Below are positions 10,157-21,400 of a stretch of DNA of 64,000 nucleotides, in pieces. The stretch's first letter is position 1, and every line of letters starts with the position of its first letter. The notes under the pieces are model-generated. The model worked only from the letters and a program-made list of their open reading frames with translations. It did no database searches and was not told where the DNA came from. The position numbers and the translations under genes were made by a program. This DNA is from Ambrosia x helenae (Eukaryota > Streptophyta > Magnoliopsida > Asterales > Asteraceae): NCBI GenBank assembly GCA_030844895.1, contig CM061224.1, positions 72,920,567-72,984,566 on the forward strand, written 5' to 3'.

Positions 10157-10746
10157 CTGCACATCAAAGACAAAAACAAATGTCAAAATACAAAAACGAC
10201 AAAAACATTGAAAATTTTATGACTTAACTTCTGCACATTCGCCCGTTTTTCACTGGTCGAATGTGTGAAATTGTGGTCGAATGTGTACTCTGTTGGTCGA
10301 ATGTGTAATGATTTTGAGTAAAAATCACATTCGCCCATTTTATACTTACATTCGCCCATCCATTTCCACTTTCGCCCGTTTTTGGAACCGAAGGTGAAAA
10401 CAGATTCACCCCAAAATTTAAAAATTTGCCAAAGTTGTTTTTAACATATCATTTTGATCCAAATGTGTCCTATAATGACCGATCAACACTCGTGTACCAT
10501 CAATTTTAATGATTATTCAATTTTCATTAGTTTTAAAGTGGAATTAGGGTTTAACAGCTTCAATCGATCAATCAATCATCTAAACATTGTTATTATCCTA
10601 ATTCCTCATATTATCTCCCCCTAAAACTGATGAAGATTGAATGTGAATCAAAATCAAACATGAAAACAGACGCTAAGACCCTAAAATGTAAAACCCTAGG
10701 TCCGAATAGAAAAACGACGATTCTGATCTGAATAAGGCTCCAATAC
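10157..10746 (-). other. Candidate 5'-UTR intron of A accessory gene
   Basis: The donor-like ATAG|GTATTG lies at 10746. The acceptor is pyrimidine-rich and ends TGTGCAG directly before the ATG (10157-10159). Length is 590 bp. An internal polypurine tract (TTTTAGGGGGAGATAA on minus, 10611-10626) and TTCGCCC/GGTCGAA pairs at 10240-10385 lie inside it. D shows the same arrangement. Confidence 0.55.
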
Positions 10747-10880
10747 CTATGAAAATAGTGTCAAAAGAATCAGTAAATAGCAGGGAACAGATCGCACAAT
10801 CAAAAGAAATCAAAGCAACAAGGTCTGGTATCTTAGAAATTTTGAAAAATTTTTGTGAATGAAGGCTCGAACCTGGACTG

Positions 10881-10927
10881 GTATATATAAGGAAGCCACC
10901 TTCGCCCGTTTATAATGGGCGAATGTA
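10881..10927 (-). promoter_or_regulatory. Internal promoter candidate of A accessory gene
   Basis: The TATA box TTATATATAC (minus, 10881-10890) lies next to a palindromic pair, ccttcgcccg...cgggcgaa-type, at 10897-10927. Further motif copies extend to 11080. The structure repeats the LTR promoter layout and sits about 135 bp upstream of the intron donor. Confidence 0.6.
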
Positions 10928-11399
10928 GGTCTCTTCCACCTTCGTCCCAATTGAATGACCCGAAAGTGAAATATTCACCCGAAGGTGGATGTTTGATGTA
11001 TAAATTCCACATTCGTCCAAAATTTAACGGCCGAAGGTAAGATTTTTCCACATTCGACCCAATTAAGGGGCGAATGTGAAATGGAAAAATCTGAAAATTT
11101 CACCAAATCACGAATTCGAATCCCGTTCAACATTTTTCAATCTGTTAAACTTCCAAAACTCAAATTTTCACATTTTGAATGAAACAAAACCCAGATGGTG
11201 TTATCAAATCTCAGAAATTGACTATCAAGCATCCCCGGTTATCAAAAATAAAGCAGAAATGCAAATCTTTTGGGTTTTCTGAAATTTTATCAAAACACAC
11301 CTAAAATCTTTTTGGATTTTGTATCTTTTTGACAATAAAAAGTAAAAATCAACAAAATAAAATGCATCAAAGTAAATGAAAACAGTAAACATTTTGTGA

Positions 11400-12180
11400 T
11401 ATCCGGTAAGAGGATCATATCAGTTTACTGAGAAATCTGAGCACAGCGTTGATCTGTTTTAATATTATCATTAGAAACAATATGTGATACGGCAATTGCT
11501 GATATTGTGGTCCACGTAAGCTCACATGCAGACAATTACGCAATGCGTTAAAATGATACGAGTTAGATGTATTAGACTAACACATTGTGGTTCCCACACA
11601 CACAACATACTCCCGTATCAAGTAATTGCACAAAGCTTCATCGTAACGCGTGATTATGCCAGAGTTATCCGTAAAGTTTACAAAGTATATAGCACAGAGG
11701 TGTACAGGTCAGCAAATGAATGCAGCAAAGTAACATGTGCGTATACACTAGGTTGAGGCTGATATTAACCACTGATTTGCATCAGAAAGTCAATACGATG
11801 TAATAATGATCTTTGATCAATAAAACATAAAGTTCCTCAATTCGGTAACTTTCGGTTTTGGCAATAAGCTCTTTTTGCAAATATTCTGATGAAACTAGGT
11901 CCGTAAATCAATACGACAGAAGTTTAATCAGAATATCCCGGATAACAATAACATAACGACCCGAAACCTCAGATTTTGGCAATCCTATCAAACGAAATTA
12001 CGGTACTAAGACCATATGCCCATGAGGTGTTCAGCCACGAACGCGTAGTTTGTTATGTTTGTATCACTAATGCACGCAATATTTAGTCTACGAAGCCTAT
12101 CAGCATATCACACGTAATCAACATACGTCTCATTATACTATACAATTCTTTAGCCTGTGTCAGATCCCCACTGATGTACT
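11400..12180 (-). other. Conserved non-coding block between pol and accessory gene (A)
   Basis: There is no open frame here, yet the sequence is colinear with D (26870-27430 and 28480-29250) and with the gag-only element E (40750-41580, plus strand). Shared landmarks include gatagtacatcagtgg, ggtccgtaaatcaatacgac, cccgtatcaag...ttgcacaaag and cgtgattatg. The rest of the spacer (10960-12525) holds nothing I recognise apart from a polypurine tract at 12277-12290 and a tandem repeat. Confidence 0.7.
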
Positions 12181-12276
12181 ATCATTTCCTCTTTTTATCC
12201 AGGAAATCATTTTGGTTTTTCTAATTTTTAGGTCTTTTGAAAATTTTTCAATGTTTTTGGTTTTTCTGATAAAATG

Positions 12277-12290
12277 ACTCCCCCTAAAAT
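12277..12290 (-). other. Internal polypurine tract after RNase H (A)
   Basis: ATTTTAGGGGGAGT on the minus strand. The same TTTTAGGGGGAG core occurs at the matching place in D (29355-29368) and E (40675-40688). Confidence 0.6.
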
Positions 12291-12357
12291 AAAGAACATA
12301 TTTTTGGGTTTTTAATTTTTCTGAAAAACAAAACAAAAATTTGAAAGAAACAATCCA

Positions 12358-12424
12358 CTTGAAAGCATCAACTTCTTTGAGGATTAAACAATCCTCTTGA
12401 AAGCATCAACTTCTTTGAGGATTA
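12358..12424. repeat. Short tandem repeat downstream of pol
   Basis: A unit beginning cttgaaagcatcaacttc is repeated about 38 bp later with near-perfect identity. A second short duplication (gagaaattcccaattagc and gagaaatccccaattagc) follows at 12436-12475. Confidence 0.85.
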
Positions 12425-12525
12425 TGATAGTAAAGAGAAATTCCCAATTAGCAAAGAGAAATCCCCAATTAGCAAAAATTTAAAAAGTAAAACTAAAACT
12501 AAAAAGTGATAAACCGAGGTGCCGA

Positions 12526-14067
12526 TTAGTCCTGTTTTTCCTTTATATTGTTTACTTTTAAAAGATATTCAAAGCGGGATCTATCAAAAGCTTTTGTAAA
12601 CAAATCTGCACGTTGGTAGTCAGTATGGATTTTGACCATATCTATCAATTCCTTAGCGTAACAATCACGGATAAAATGATATTTAATCCGGATATGTTTC
12701 GCTTTAGAATGATTTTCAGTATTTTTAGTTAATGCAATTGCGGCTTCATTGTCACAGTGTATAGGGGTTTTAAGAAACTGCAAACCGTAATCCACCATCT
12801 GTTGTTGGATCCAGAGTACTTGCGAACAACAACTTGAGGCTGCAATGTACTCAGCTTCACAGGTAGACAGCGCCACGGAAGTCTGTTTCTTGCATTGCCA
12901 GGTAATTAACCTGCTCCCTAAAAACTGGCAACCAGCTGTAGTTGATTTGCTATCTTTGTCACAGCCGCCCCAATCTGCATCACTAAAAGCAATAAAATCA
13001 AAATCATCATCATTAGGGTACCAAAGTCCTTTTGATGGACAACCCTTCAGATATCGAAGGATACGCTTGACCGTCGTCAGATGACTTTGTTTCGGCTTCG
13101 ATTGATAGCGAGCACAGAGACACGTTGCATACATAATATCTGGTCGAGACGCTGTCAAATACATCAGAGATCCGATGATTGCTCTATATGTAAATGGGTC
13201 TGTCAGCTCCCCCTTAGCGTCCACTCCAATCCCGTGATTGGGTTGAATCGGGGTATCCATCGGCTTAGAATCCTCCATCTGGAATCGGCTCAAGATGTCG
13301 GATACATATTTCGTCTGGTGAATGAAGATCCCGTCGGGTCTTTGGTCCACCTGTAAGCCGAGGAAAAACTGCATCTCCCCCATTGCGCTCATTTCGAACT
13401 TTTCTTGCAAGATAGTTTCGAATTCCCTGCATAAAAGTTCGTTAGTTGAACCAAATATAATATCATCAACGTAAATCTGTACAAGAAGCAAATCATCTCC
13501 CGTCTTCTTCGTGAAGAGGGTGCAATCGACGAGGCCGCGCTTGAATCCTTTGGAGATGAGATATGTACTTAGCTCCTCGTACCACTGTCTTGGAGCCTGG
13601 TGCAAACCATATAAAGCTTTGTTCAGCACGTAGACCTTATCCCGGTGGATTGGGTCCTCAAAGCCTGGTGGCTGCCCGACATAAACCTCCTCCTTGACTT
13701 TCCCGTACAAAAATGCGCTCTTGACGTCCATTTGATAGACTTTGAATTTCTTGTATGAAGCAAACGTGAGGAACATCCGAATAGCTTCAATTCGTGCTAC
13801 TGGTGCATAGATTTCGTTGTAATCAATTCCTTCGATTTGATGGAAACCCTGCACGACCAATCTGGCTTTGTTGCGGACAATAACCCCACGATCATCCTTT
13901 TTGCACTTAAACACCCATTTAGTGCCTATTTTCTTCCTTCCCGGCGGCAAATCCGTGAGCGTCCAAACTCCCAATTTCTGGAATTGCAATAACTCCTCCT
14001 GCATTGCCTCAACCCAGGCATCTTCATTCAAAGCGTCCTTGTATGTCCTTGGCTCTACCTGCGACAC
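12526..14067 (-). CDS. Copia reverse transcriptase and RNase H, element A
   Basis: 513 codons from the M at 14067, but the frame continues upstream without interruption to the TAG at 14143, so the ATG is probably not a true start. Reverse transcriptase signatures include YQMDVKSAFLYG, LYGLHQAPRQWYEEL and the catalytic IYVDDIIFGS (about residue 200). RNase H follows, with SDADWGGCDKDSKST (about 362), STCEAEYIAASSCC and HCDNEAAIAL. The tail HIRIKYHFIRD...DLFTKA is typical of copia. Sequence style (CQFLGSRLITWQCKKQ, GLWYP) fits the SIRE/Maximus lineage. The catalytic residues look intact. It would copy the element RNA into cDNA in the particle. Confidence 0.93.
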   Translation of the reverse strand: MSQVEPRTYKDALNEDAWVEAMQEELLQFQKLGVWTLTDLPPGRKKIGTKWVFKCKKDDRGVIVRNKARLVVQGFHQIEGIDYNEIYAPVARIEAIRMFLTFASYKKFKVYQMDVKSAFLYGKVKEEVYVGQPPGFEDPIHRDKVYVLNKALYGLHQAPRQWYEELSTYLISKGFKRGLVDCTLFTKKTGDDLLLVQIYVDDIIFGSTNELLCREFETILQEKFEMSAMGEMQFFLGLQVDQRPDGIFIHQTKYVSDILSRFQMEDSKPMDTPIQPNHGIGVDAKGELTDPFTYRAIIGSLMYLTASRPDIMYATCLCARYQSKPKQSHLTTVKRILRYLKGCPSKGLWYPNDDDFDFIAFSDADWGGCDKDSKSTTAGCQFLGSRLITWQCKKQTSVALSTCEAEYIAASSCCSQVLWIQQQMVDYGLQFLKTPIHCDNEAAIALTKNTENHSKAKHIRIKYHFIRDCYAKELIDMVKIHTDYQRADLFTKAFDRSRFEYLLKVNNIKEKQD

Positions 14068-14142
14068 ATAACATGCAAACGACCAATCATTTTGACTACC
14101 AGATTTTTGAATTTTGGCATATAATGCTAAAGCACCAAAACT

Positions 14143-15963
14143 CTATGGCGAGTTAACACTTTTCAGCTGCCCTCTGGTCATAACACCACTTCCAGGATCA
14201 CCGATAACTTGCTCCAGCGGGTGAATACGATGAATCCGAGATTCCGGATTAACAGGTACAATAACTCCCGTCTGAGCAGTCAAGTTTTCTACAGCATCCA
14301 GATCATGACCCGTGTTTGATGATGAAGCAACATCTGGATTTGGAGTTGGGTTCACTTGTTGCGCCTCTAATTCTTCTGCATGTTCAAGAACAGCTTCTTC
14401 AAATTGTTCATCTTCAGATTCTGAAGTGTCTAATGAAGTTGAAGCCTCTTGAAACACCTCTTCCTCTTGTATAGGAGCACTGGTATCATTAGAAGCTGGT
14501 AGGGGGTTCACGGTGATTGGACGCACCAACGGTGAAGTCGCCGCGTTTTCACACTCATAAAGTAATCTGATAACAGCTTCTTCAACCAAGCTATCTAGAT
14601 TGAATGATTCAAAGAAATCTTTGTAATCAAACATCCAATCAGGACCCGTGCCTTGCAAATTTTGAGTGTATCGTTGAACTTCCACGTTAGCCCAATCCTC
14701 CACTTGACGAGTTCGCTTGTTGAATACCCGTTTGAGCGGGGTTGCATATCCAACAAAATATCCCTCCTCAGCTTTAGGACTAAACTTCTCACCTGGATTC
14801 AACATTGTGCATGGCGCCCCGAAAGGTTCTAGATACTCTAAGTTGGGCTTTCGTCGGTGTAACAGTTCATAAGATGTTTTTCCAAACTTCTTCACTGTTA
14901 GAACCCGATTTAATGTATAATTTGCTGCATAAATCGCCTCATTCCAGAACATTACCGGAAGATTTGAATCAGCGAGCATTGTTCTAGCCGCTTCAATTAG
15001 AGTCCTATTCTTTCGTTCAGCAACACCATTCTGCTGTGGGGTATACGGAGCCGAATATTCATGATGTATTCCTTTGCTTTCACAAAGTTCATCCATCTTG
15101 GCATTTTTGAACTCCGTCCCGTTGTCACTCCTAATTCTTTTTATCTTCAAATTGTAGATATTCTCCAATCGGGTGAACAGAACTTGTAGGTTGGTAAAGG
15201 TGTCACTTTTGTTCTGTAAACACATCACCCATGAAAATCTTGAATAATCATCAGTGACAACTAAACAATAAAGCTCTCCAAGATGACTTTTGCGCTTGAC
15301 CGGTCCGAATAGGTCCATGTGCAATCGCTCAAGCGGCATCTCTACAGAGTTAACTTTCTTCACTTTATGGGACTGTTTGTGTTGCTTCCCCTTCATACAA
15401 CTTACACACTTGTCGTTCAGATGGAAATGTTTCACGTTTACTCCATCGACAAGCCCATTTCTCACAAGTTGATTCATTTTTCTCAGATGAATGTGCCCCA
15501 TTCTTCGGTGCCACATAATCGATTCTTTCTCAGTCGCTTTGGATAGAAAACATGTTATTTGCCCCTGTGATGTCAACGCCTTGGACATATCAAGAATATA
15601 GAGATTGTTGACGTGAGGTGCCATCAACATTATCCACTCCTTTGGAATTTTGAAGCCCGGTTTGAGAATATAACAGGATTTGTCATCAAAATGCACAGAA
15701 AATTGTTTATCACATATTTGACTGACACTCAGCAGATTATAATCTATTTGCTTCACATAAGATATCCGCTCGAAAGTCACTATCCCATTACTCACGCTTC
15801 CCTCCATTGTGATATATCCCCCTTTATTACCCGCGAAAGCGACATACCCTCCATTGATGTTTTTCACGTCGAACAGCAATGCGAGATCCCCTGTCATGTG
15901 GCCTGAAGCTCCACTATCAACAATCCATAGACTGCTAATAGGGCCAGCTGAAGCTCCCTGCAC
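14143..15963 (-). CDS. Copia protease and integrase, element A
   Basis: About 606 codons, ended by a TAG at 14143-14145. The same frame reopens into the reverse transcriptase, and D has a sense codon (E) at the aligned place, so this is one nonsense change in an otherwise continuous pol. Domains: protease active site VDSGASGHMTG (about 15-25), gag-pre-integrase zinc motif (HRRMGH...CVSC, about 150-190), and integrase core with D (HMDLFGPV), D (RSDNGTEF) and E (NGVAERKNR). A serine/glutamate-rich linker (EDEQFEEAVLEHAEELEAQ) leads to the transcriptase. The frame has no ATG at its start; it opens next to TTTTTGTGTGCAG, in a different frame from gag. Confidence 0.92.
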   Translation of the reverse strand: MQGASAGPISSLWIVDSGASGHMTGDLALLFDVKNINGGYVAFAGNKGGYITMEGSVSNGIVTFERISYVKQIDYNLLSVSQICDKQFSVHFDDKSCYILKPGFKIPKEWIMLMAPHVNNLYILDMSKALTSQGQITCFLSKATEKESIMWHRRMGHIHLRKMNQLVRNGLVDGVNVKHFHLNDKCVSCMKGKQHKQSHKVKKVNSVEMPLERLHMDLFGPVKRKSHLGELYCLVVTDDYSRFSWVMCLQNKSDTFTNLQVLFTRLENIYNLKIKRIRSDNGTEFKNAKMDELCESKGIHHEYSAPYTPQQNGVAERKNRTLIEAARTMLADSNLPVMFWNEAIYAANYTLNRVLTVKKFGKTSYELLHRRKPNLEYLEPFGAPCTMLNPGEKFSPKAEEGYFVGYATPLKRVFNKRTRQVEDWANVEVQRYTQNLQGTGPDWMFDYKDFFESFNLDSLVEEAVIRLLYECENAATSPLVRPITVNPLPASNDTSAPIQEEEVFQEASTSLDTSESEDEQFEEAVLEHAEELEAQQVNPTPNPDVASSSNTGHDLDAVENLTAQTGVIVPVNPESRIHRIHPLEQVIGDPGSGVMTRGQLKSVNSP

Positions 15964-15979
15964 ACAAAAAGTAAATCAT

Positions 15980-16374
15980 TTAGTTCTTTCGGGGGACCCA
16001 AGCCTGAGTCTTGGGCCTTTGAACATCAGATTTCAAAGAAACATCCTCATTAACCTTTTCAACAACTTTTTGTTTTGGATCAATCTTTTTCTGATTGTTC
16101 AAAACATTTTCCTTTTTCTCACTTACCTTTGAAGTAGAAGCTCCTGGAGTACCATTGGGTGACCAAGATTGTTCAGATCTTTTAAGAATGCGAATTTGAG
16201 ATTTTGGTTTCTCAATCGGTTTCTGAACATTGTTAACAAAAGTAACTTTCTTGGCTACCTTATCTGAGTTAACAGACTTAGGTCCAACATTTGATTTGAA
16301 ATCGGTTTTTGTGGAACCTTTTGCCTATCAATTGTTGCGTTCACCACAGGCTTTCTCCATGATTGTTCCATAGC
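15980..16374 (-). pseudogene. gag C-terminal remnant of A
   Basis: The stretch encodes the end of gag, finishing AWVPRKN followed by TAA at 15980-15982; D gag ends with the same residues. Internal pieces include SQIRILKRSEQSWSPNG-type sequence shared with D. At least one frame change occurs near 16255. The right end (atagc, 16370-16374) borders the H LTR. The zinc knuckles and gag body are missing. Confidence 0.75.
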
Positions 16375-16912
16375 TGAGAATCCGGTAACGGACCGAACTC
16401 GTGGATCGATTACACATAAACAACTCGGTTTCAGACGGGGAATTCGAGACGAGACAGAAATATACGATAACAACATCATCACAGATTCGTATTAATACAG
16501 AAACGGTTACAGACACTGTCATCAGTAGGATAAACGTCTATCTCGTGGCCGGGGAAGGTCGGGCATGACCTCCCCCTTGAGAGCATTCATAGTACAAACT
16601 CAAATCACCAAATGAACAATAACACATGAGATTGCTATTTATAGTCCAAAACCCAAGTTCCACGTTCGCCCCTTTTGAATGGTCGAATGTGGAGCATTTC
16701 CACATTCGCCCAGTTGATATGGTCGAATGTGGAAAACTTCCACATTCGCCCAGTGTGTTTAGGTCGAACCTGGCTCAGTGTTTTGTCCTATATATTACAA
16801 ATGCGTCAGATCCATAAAATGCCCTTATGGATCACCACAATCTCATGTAACACACTACTAAGACTCAACCCTAGTCTATTCGACAGTGACGTCCACAGAA
16901 AGTGCATCAACA
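16375..16912 (-). repeat. LTR of element H inside A gag
   Basis: A complete 538-bp LTR starting TGTTGATGCACTTTCTG on the minus strand. The TATA box CTATAAATAG lies at 16635-16644. Three inverted TTCGCCC/GGTCGAA pairs lie upstream at 16662-16765. The left flank atagc matches the right flank of the H fragment in B (21932-21936). Confidence 0.85.
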
Positions 16913-17028
16913 ATCTCCCCCTTGGACGTTGCTGGCGAATCCACAAAACTCTTACACATCAACAGTCAGAATCACAGTTCTCCCCCTCAATACATGCACC
17001 ATTGCATTGAGTTAGAAATACAACATCC
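16913..17028 (-). mobile_element. Internal 3' stub of H
   Basis: A polypurine tract (CCAAGGGGGAGAT on minus) abuts the LTR. About 100 bp of non-coding sequence follows, then the sequence jumps back into A gag near 17028. The rest of H and the middle of A gag have been lost. Confidence 0.75.
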
Positions 17029-17270
17029 TTCATCAAAGTAGAAATAGCATTAGTAGTTTGAGTATTTACCGCCGCTGCTGCTACTCCCCAGTAATCAGAT
17101 TGTAGTGCCGGATGTGCTACACTTTGAGGCATCGTGCTCGTCGTTGCCATGTAGTTAAGTGGTTGTGAAGACTGTGTGTTCGTCTTTTGAGCTACCACTG
17201 TCCATGGGTCCATCGTTTGCTGTTGTGGTTGTGTTGTTGCTGATCCCGAAGTAGTTTGAAAACGCCACAT
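17029..17270 (-). pseudogene. gag N-terminal remnant of A
   Basis: About 80 codons (MWRFQTTSGSATTQPQQQ...DYWGVAAAAVNTQTTNAIST) aligned with the start of B gag at roughly 85-90% identity by eye. The ATG at 17270 is chosen by match with B. The frame ends in the H stub, so no gag product is expected from A. Confidence 0.85.
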
Positions 17271-17299
17271 GATCACAAACTAAGGAAAATCTCAACACT

Positions 17300-17932
17300 T
17301 AGAAAAATTTTCAACAAAAACCTAGGTTCGCCCGAAATATTCTAAGTTCGACCAGAAAATTCTATATTCGTCCAAACTTTATCACTCTCGACCCTTCTGA
17401 TTCTAAGTTCGCCCAAACAGTAACACCCGAATGTAGATATCAACAGAATGTAAAAACAAAATAACACCCTTCCACTTTCGCCCAAATATAATCCGGTCGA
17501 ATGTGAAAATATGTACCCAAAAGTGAAAAGTTCTACACAAATTTTTAGGTTCGACCACTAACTCCTCAGGTTCGCCCACTCTACAACACTTTCGACCACT
17601 AAACTCAAGTCAGGTTCCAGGTTCGCCCACCATGATCATATCCCACTTTTGAAAACCGGTTATTGTTTGAAAAACGGTTATTCTGATCTCAGATTTTCAA
17701 AAGTTCATGGATTTGAATGATCTCAATCAGGTTATGTTTCGGAATTGATTTGGAGCAACTTTAAATCTTGGAAAACTTGAATTCGACCACAAATTCTCCT
17801 TTAAATCGATCAAAAACACTTAAAAACAATGTTTATGTAAAAACAGATGTATTTAGGTCAAAAACATGTCCAAATCAGCTCTGATTTTATCAAATTTGTT
17901 ATTGTATGATCCTCTAGGCTCTGATACCACTT
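17300..17932 (-). other. Leader of A: motif cluster and primer-binding site
   Basis: The stretch between LTR2 and gag. Positions 17320-17630 carry over a dozen TTCGCCC/TTCGACC copies and a few reversed ones. TGGTATCAGAGCC on minus (17918-17930) is the primer-binding site. Confidence 0.85.
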
Positions 17933-18449
17933 TGTGAGCGTAAGATTTTAGCTAAAACAGGATTATACGATCATACAAGTCACAAAACTAGGTGCGGAAA
18001 CCCTAGTTCTGAACAAATTGATAAAACACAAATCACAACGCAATCAAGATCATTTTCAACATCATTTCATAGATTAACTTCTTTCAAATAAGCTTTTACA
18101 ATCAGTTTTACGTTAATCTAGAACACACACACAATATCTCAAAACAACCTCTGAACCTGACCTGAACACAGACACAACTGACAACTCTATTACATATTCA
18201 AATACACAAAACCTATTTATAGATACTGCACGTTCGCCCCTTTTCACTGGTCGAACGTGGGTCTTTTCCACATTCGCCCATTATCAATGGTCGAATGTGT
18301 CTTCTTGTCAGTTCCAATCTTCCTTCGCCCACTAACCATCTACCTTCGCCCACTTCTATCTACATTCGCCCATAATATCTACCTTCGGCCAAGTCACTAA
18401 TACATGTTAATAATGTTTATCCAATCATTAGTCGCAAAACGCATCAACA
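17933..18449 (-). repeat. LTR2 (inner, diverged LTR of composite)
   Basis: A 517-bp LTR of the same family as LTR1 and LTR3 but with many substitutions. It serves as 5' LTR for A and 3' LTR for B: the A primer-binding site is on its left and the B polypurine tract (18450-18462) on its right. The TATA box CTATAAATAG is at 18213-18222 with inverted motif pairs upstream at 18230-18300. Confidence 0.92.
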
Positions 18450-18462
18450 AACTCCCCCTCGA

Positions 18463-21400
18463 CTATTGATTGGATAGTTTTCTCTGTTGGTCCATTGTCT
18501 TGTTCATCAACTTGATTCTGAGCTGTTTCTTCTGCTCAGTAGTCATTGGAGGCTCAAATGTTTTCTTCACTGGTTTAGACACATTCGCTATCTTCACTGT
18601 CTTACCAAGCTTACCCTCCAAGTTGCTTCCTGCATTGATGTCATACGCAAAACAAACTCCAACCACTTGCGTATACTTTCTTGCTTGAGCAAAGTCTTTT
18701 GGTTCATAGTAGATCGGATTGTAGAAAAGCATGATGATGTCTTCAAACGTGCAGTTAATTAACCACATAGGATCAAATACATGAACATGCTTGTATTTAT
18801 CCTTTCCATCTCTCAACACGATCACCGCTTCAGCCTTTCTCCAATCATAATACCAGAAGATAAAATCAGCACTGAAATGCTGTGGCATCGGCATCAACGG
18901 TATCTTCCTCATCACATTAGGTGCTTTATAAATCAAAGTAACACGCTTCAGATTGGTTTGTGGATCAATATCTCTATGCACTTTTCTTCTGGGATATTGA
19001 GGCTGAAATCTCTTCCATCTTGTTCGACTTTCCCAAACCAATTTATCTGCGCACCAACCAACATGTGATCCATTTACTTCGGCACCTGACATTGGGAATC
19101 TGCATAAGTCTCTAACCGCCCAGTATGGTAGAGTAAGCAAGTCACAGAATCTGTTGAAGTACAGGATTCTGGTTTCCCATTTTGCAGCAATACATTTCAG
19201 CCTGCCTAAGTAAGTCCACCCGAGAGCTCTGCCTTTGAACTTGGCATTATGAAATCTGTAAAAGTTACCTTGAGCTTCAGGCTTTGGTCGATTCTCATCC
19301 ATTTCCTTCAATTTCTTCAAATAATTCTTCAACTCATCAGACTGGTTAGAAGAATCTTTCTTATCAGTACCGAATACCTTCTCCACAAACTCTTCACTCC
19401 TTTTCTGAGCTTTCTGTTTTGCTGACTTATTTGGTACCTCAGTGAAATCAGGAAATACTTCATTTTCATCCGTTTGTCTGAAGTACTGAGGGAACTCTTC
19501 ATGAGTTATATCTTCCATCTCTACTTCATTGTTCTCAGGAGTCTGCATATCATCTGAATGACTTCCAATATCCTTTTCAGGAATATCTGGAATCGATTCA
19601 TCCATCATAAACTCCTCAAAAGTTTTCCCTACCCTCTGTGCAAGACCATCTAGTATTTCCTTTGCCACAGATGCAGGTAATTCTCCTTCTTCAAGATCAG
19701 GATCTTCATATTCCAATTCATATCTTAAGTCATCAGTTTGGAATATTTCAGCGAAGCATCCTGTGAACTCAATGGTCCACTCTCTCTTTTCCAACATATC
19801 TTTATACAACTGTTTAGCATCATCAGATAGAGATCTCACCTTCTCATTCCAGAAAATACTTTCATCTGAATCAACGTTCTCACCTTTCTTCTTAGAACTT
19901 GATTCTCCAGTATCTTTCTTCTTTGATGTTCTCTTCTCATAGGTGAATCTAGAAGTATCATCTCCTCCATCATGATCACTACCACTGCTAAACTCATCTC
20001 CTTTCTGTCTCCCAGCACCTTCTGCATCATCATCATCATCATTGTTGTCATCATCATCATCATCGCTTTTCTCCGATCCATCATCATCCTCATCATCATC
20101 TTCTTGTTCTTTATCAGAATCTGATGGTTCAAAATCCACCTGCTCTTCTTCCTCTTCTTCATCTTCTTCACCCTCTTTCAACTGGGGTGCCCTGCTATAA
20201 AGCTCGTCAATCAAATTACTAAGGCGTTTGTTTTCATTCCTTAGTTCTTTGTTATCCTCTTTAATCAGCTTCAATCTGTTCTTATTCCTCGAACATTTGC
20301 CTTCAAGCTTTTTGTTCTTTGCTTCCAACATCTTAATCTTATCATTTATCTCATCCTGATTAGATTTCGAAGCAACCACGATCTGAAGCATTTTCTCCTC
20401 ATTTTGCTTAAACTTAGCAATCTCAGCCTGTTGAGCAACTAACATCTTCATCATGTCTTCCATTTTCTTATTCACTTGCTTCATAACATCGTCATCCACA
20501 GTTACTTTCTTCGACTTTGATTTAGATGGCTCAACTTCAGCTACTTTCTCCTTCTGAGGCTTTCTGAACATATCGAGCACTTTATCCAAATCGACATTGA
20601 ATTGATCGATTGGTAAAGTCTCTGCCTCTTTCGTTTTCTTCTGCTTTTTAGAAACAGGTGAAGACAGCTTAGATGATGTACCTGCATCAGGTACTCTTTT
20701 ACCCTTCAATAACTGAGCTAACTCTTTCTCCCTCAACTCTTTTGTACTCGACTTCTTGGCCATGGTCTTTTGCTTCTTTGTCTTGGGCAAATTGACCACC
20801 ACAGTATCTCCAACACTCAACTCTGCTAAGTCAACACCTAGACTCTCATCTTCAACAGATTTCTTCCTTCTCTCAGCTTCTTCAATCGACTTGTTCAAGG
20901 ATTCAGACTCACCAACCATAGTGGCCTTACGTTTGGTGGTCCTCACATTTTCAGTATCAGAATCCCACTGTTCCTCTACTTCAGTCTCTTCTGAATCTAC
21001 CGACTCTTCGTCCACCAAACCTGATCCTTTCTTCGCTGTCGATTTCTGTCTAACCGCTTGTTGCTTAGAGCTTCCCTGATCCACAGTCTTTCCCTTGCCC
21101 TTCCCTTTGGCTCCAGGATTGACTACTTGCCGTTTCCTCTTAGTATTTGAATCAACATACACTAAGGGATCATCATTATCCGAATCACTATTATCATGCC
21201 TTGCTTTGTTCTGTCCAGGATCAGTGTAATCCTGACGAGCCAAAGCACCAAATAATCTCCTGTTAGGTGGCTTCTCACTATCAGGCACACCTTTGTAACC
21301 CTTCATTCTCATCAATGTTCTAATGTTCATATGATCTTGACCTAGGATCATAGTCGGATCCTTTTTCAACATAGGATACTTATAGTCAAAGATCATCATC

